Assembly (NCBI GenBank): GCA_964345075.1
Contig: CAYFPS010000048.1
Span: forward strand, 1 to 7,209
Length of the DNA: 7,209 nucleotides
Reading direction: 5' to 3'
Source: CAYFPS01 sp964345075
GTDB taxonomy: Bacteria; CAIWAD01
Shown piece after piece: positions 6,544-7,209 of this stretch (the stretch's first letter is position 1; each line of letters opens with the position of its first letter). The notes beneath the pieces were generated by a model that was not told the origin of the DNA, did not search any database, and saw only the letters and a list, made by a program, of their open reading frames with translations. The position numbers and the translations under genes are program-made.

Positions 6544-7209
6544 GGGGCACCTCCAGGTGCGCGTCGGTCCAGGGCGCCCTGGACGAGTCCGCGCAGGCGG
6601 TCGCGGTGCCGGGCGAGGAAGGCGTCGAGGTAGTCGGGATCGACGCCGGCTGGCGGACGGGCGCGCATTGCGGAGACCGCGGCAGCCAGGACCCGATCGG
6701 CCGGTGGCTCCGCCGTGCAGCTCGGGCAGCTCCGCCCGGACGAGGCGCGGACCTCGGCGCTTCGGGCCAGGGCTTCGGCGAGCTCGGCGCGGGCCTCGGC
6801 GAGGGCGGCCTCCAGACGGGCGACCTTCGTCGTGGCTCGACGTCCACCCTTCACGGCGGCGCGGGCGCGCTCGAGCTGGCGCTCCAGCCGGGTGATCTGC
6901 CTCTGCTCGTGGCTGGGCTTGAGCTTCAGGCGCAGCACCTTGGTCACCATGACGGCGATCGCGGGCAGCAGGTGCCCGGTCGCGTGCCCGAGGTCCTCCC
7001 TCGCCGCCACGAACTCCTCCGAGTGGCCCTCGCCCATGCGGCCATCGAGATGCGTGAGCTCGTGGCAGGCGACGCCGTGCAGGTACGCGGCGATGGCGAG
7101 CGGGCGCTGCTTGTGGGCCTTGACGACCTGGTCCAGCCGATCGGGGTGGAGGTAGACGACGGCCGAGCCCCGTGCCGTGGCGGTGGTCAGCCCGAGCAGC
7201 TCGTCGTCG
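6540..7209 (-). CDS. C-terminal part of a protein with an HExxH metallopeptidase-like motif and coiled coil
   Basis: The reading frame continues without a stop from the window edge at 7208, so the ATG at 7037 is probably internal and the true start is outside. About 222 residues are visible. Counting from the edge, residues 49-53 are HELTH (H49, E50, H53), preceded by AAYLHGVAC and followed by LDGRMGEGHSEEF. HExxH plus a nearby GHS-x-x-F is the arrangement of zinc metallopeptidase-like domains, here perhaps a degenerate or regulatory one. A hydrophobic stretch (HLLPAIAVMVTKVL) comes next. An Arg/Glu/Ala-rich coiled coil then begins at ITRLERQLERARA, with LEAALAEARAELAEAL after it. A CPSC pair and a helical tail (DYLDAFLARHRDRL) complete the protein. 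Its stop overlaps the recombinase start, so the two are probably co-translated. I cannot name the protein. It could be the tail of a larger mobile-element protein. Confidence 0.75.
   Translation of the reverse strand, partial: DDELLGLTTATARGSAVVYLHPDRLDQVVKAHKQRPLAIAAYLHGVACHELTHLDGRMGEGHSEEFVAAREDLGHATGHLLPAIAVMVTKVLRLKLKPSHEQRQITRLERQLERARAAVKGGRRATTKVARLEAALAEARAELAEALARSAEVRASSGRSCPSCTAEPPADRVLAAAVSAMRARPPAGVDPDYLDAFLARHRDRLRGLVQGALDRRAPGGAP
6547..6560. repeat. 14-bp near-palindrome over the recombinase ribosome binding site
   Basis: GCACCT-CC-AGGTGC has perfect 6-bp arms around two central bases. It spans the last codons of the HExxH gene and includes the recombinase ribosome binding site (GGAGGTG on the minus strand, 6554-6548). 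As RNA it can fold as a 5-bp stem (GCACC/GGUGC) with a UGGA loop, which would partly hide that site. As DNA it is a possible dimer-binding site. The sequence is certain. Any function is inferred. Confidence 0.35.

Noticed and set aside
5722..6633. Plus-strand ORF of 303 codons opposite the recombinase
   Set aside because: It runs antisense to a well-supported serine recombinase and looks like low-complexity proline/arginine-rich sequence. Only its VYARVSS stretch is notable, and that is reported separately as a weak observation.
6540..7037. Complete 165-residue gene starting at the ATG at 7037
   Set aside because: The frame stays open to the window edge, and the sequence just upstream encodes the HELTH motif in continuity with GEGHSEEF, so the ATG is internal.

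Overview
The window is GC-rich DNA with dense, mostly overlapping genes, all on the minus strand. It looks like a high-GC bacterium (an actinobacterium, myxobacterium or GC-rich proteobacterium would all fit). Nothing here fixes the phylum. The genes are best read from the high-coordinate end downward.

At 7209-5616 is an accessory module. It starts with the 3' part of a gene entering from outside the window. Its product carries an HExxH zinc-metallopeptidase-like motif, a long coiled coil and a CPSC pair. Its stop codon overlaps by 4 nt (GTGA) the start of a small serine recombinase. An unrecognised 81-residue acidic protein with a strong ribosome binding site follows.

After a 212-bp gap, which holds an inverted repeat and presumably the promoter, comes a type I restriction-modification operon of the EcoR124/type IC kind at 5403-99: hsdM, hsdS, hsdR. 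The three genes overlap by 4 and 1 nt (or 4 nt if hsdR uses its GTG). HsdM is complete, with motifs I and IV intact. HsdS is complete. Its two target-recognition domains are clearly homologous to each other, and its central linker is encoded by a 12-bp tandem repeat. HsdR keeps its nuclease and both motor domains but is cut short at about residue 790.

Just after HsdR loses its family sequence, another minus-strand frame (228 to the window edge) reads like the N-terminal region of a phytanoyl-CoA-dioxygenase (PhyH) family protein that lacks its own first residues. The simplest reading is a rearrangement joint that removed the end of hsdR and the start of a phyH-like gene. An assembly chimera is the alternative. 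The HsdM2S methyltransferase should still modify DNA. Restriction is probably lost or impaired.

Recombinase, small orphan protein and restriction-modification operon together look like part of a mobile or defence island. No element boundary or attachment site could be proven.
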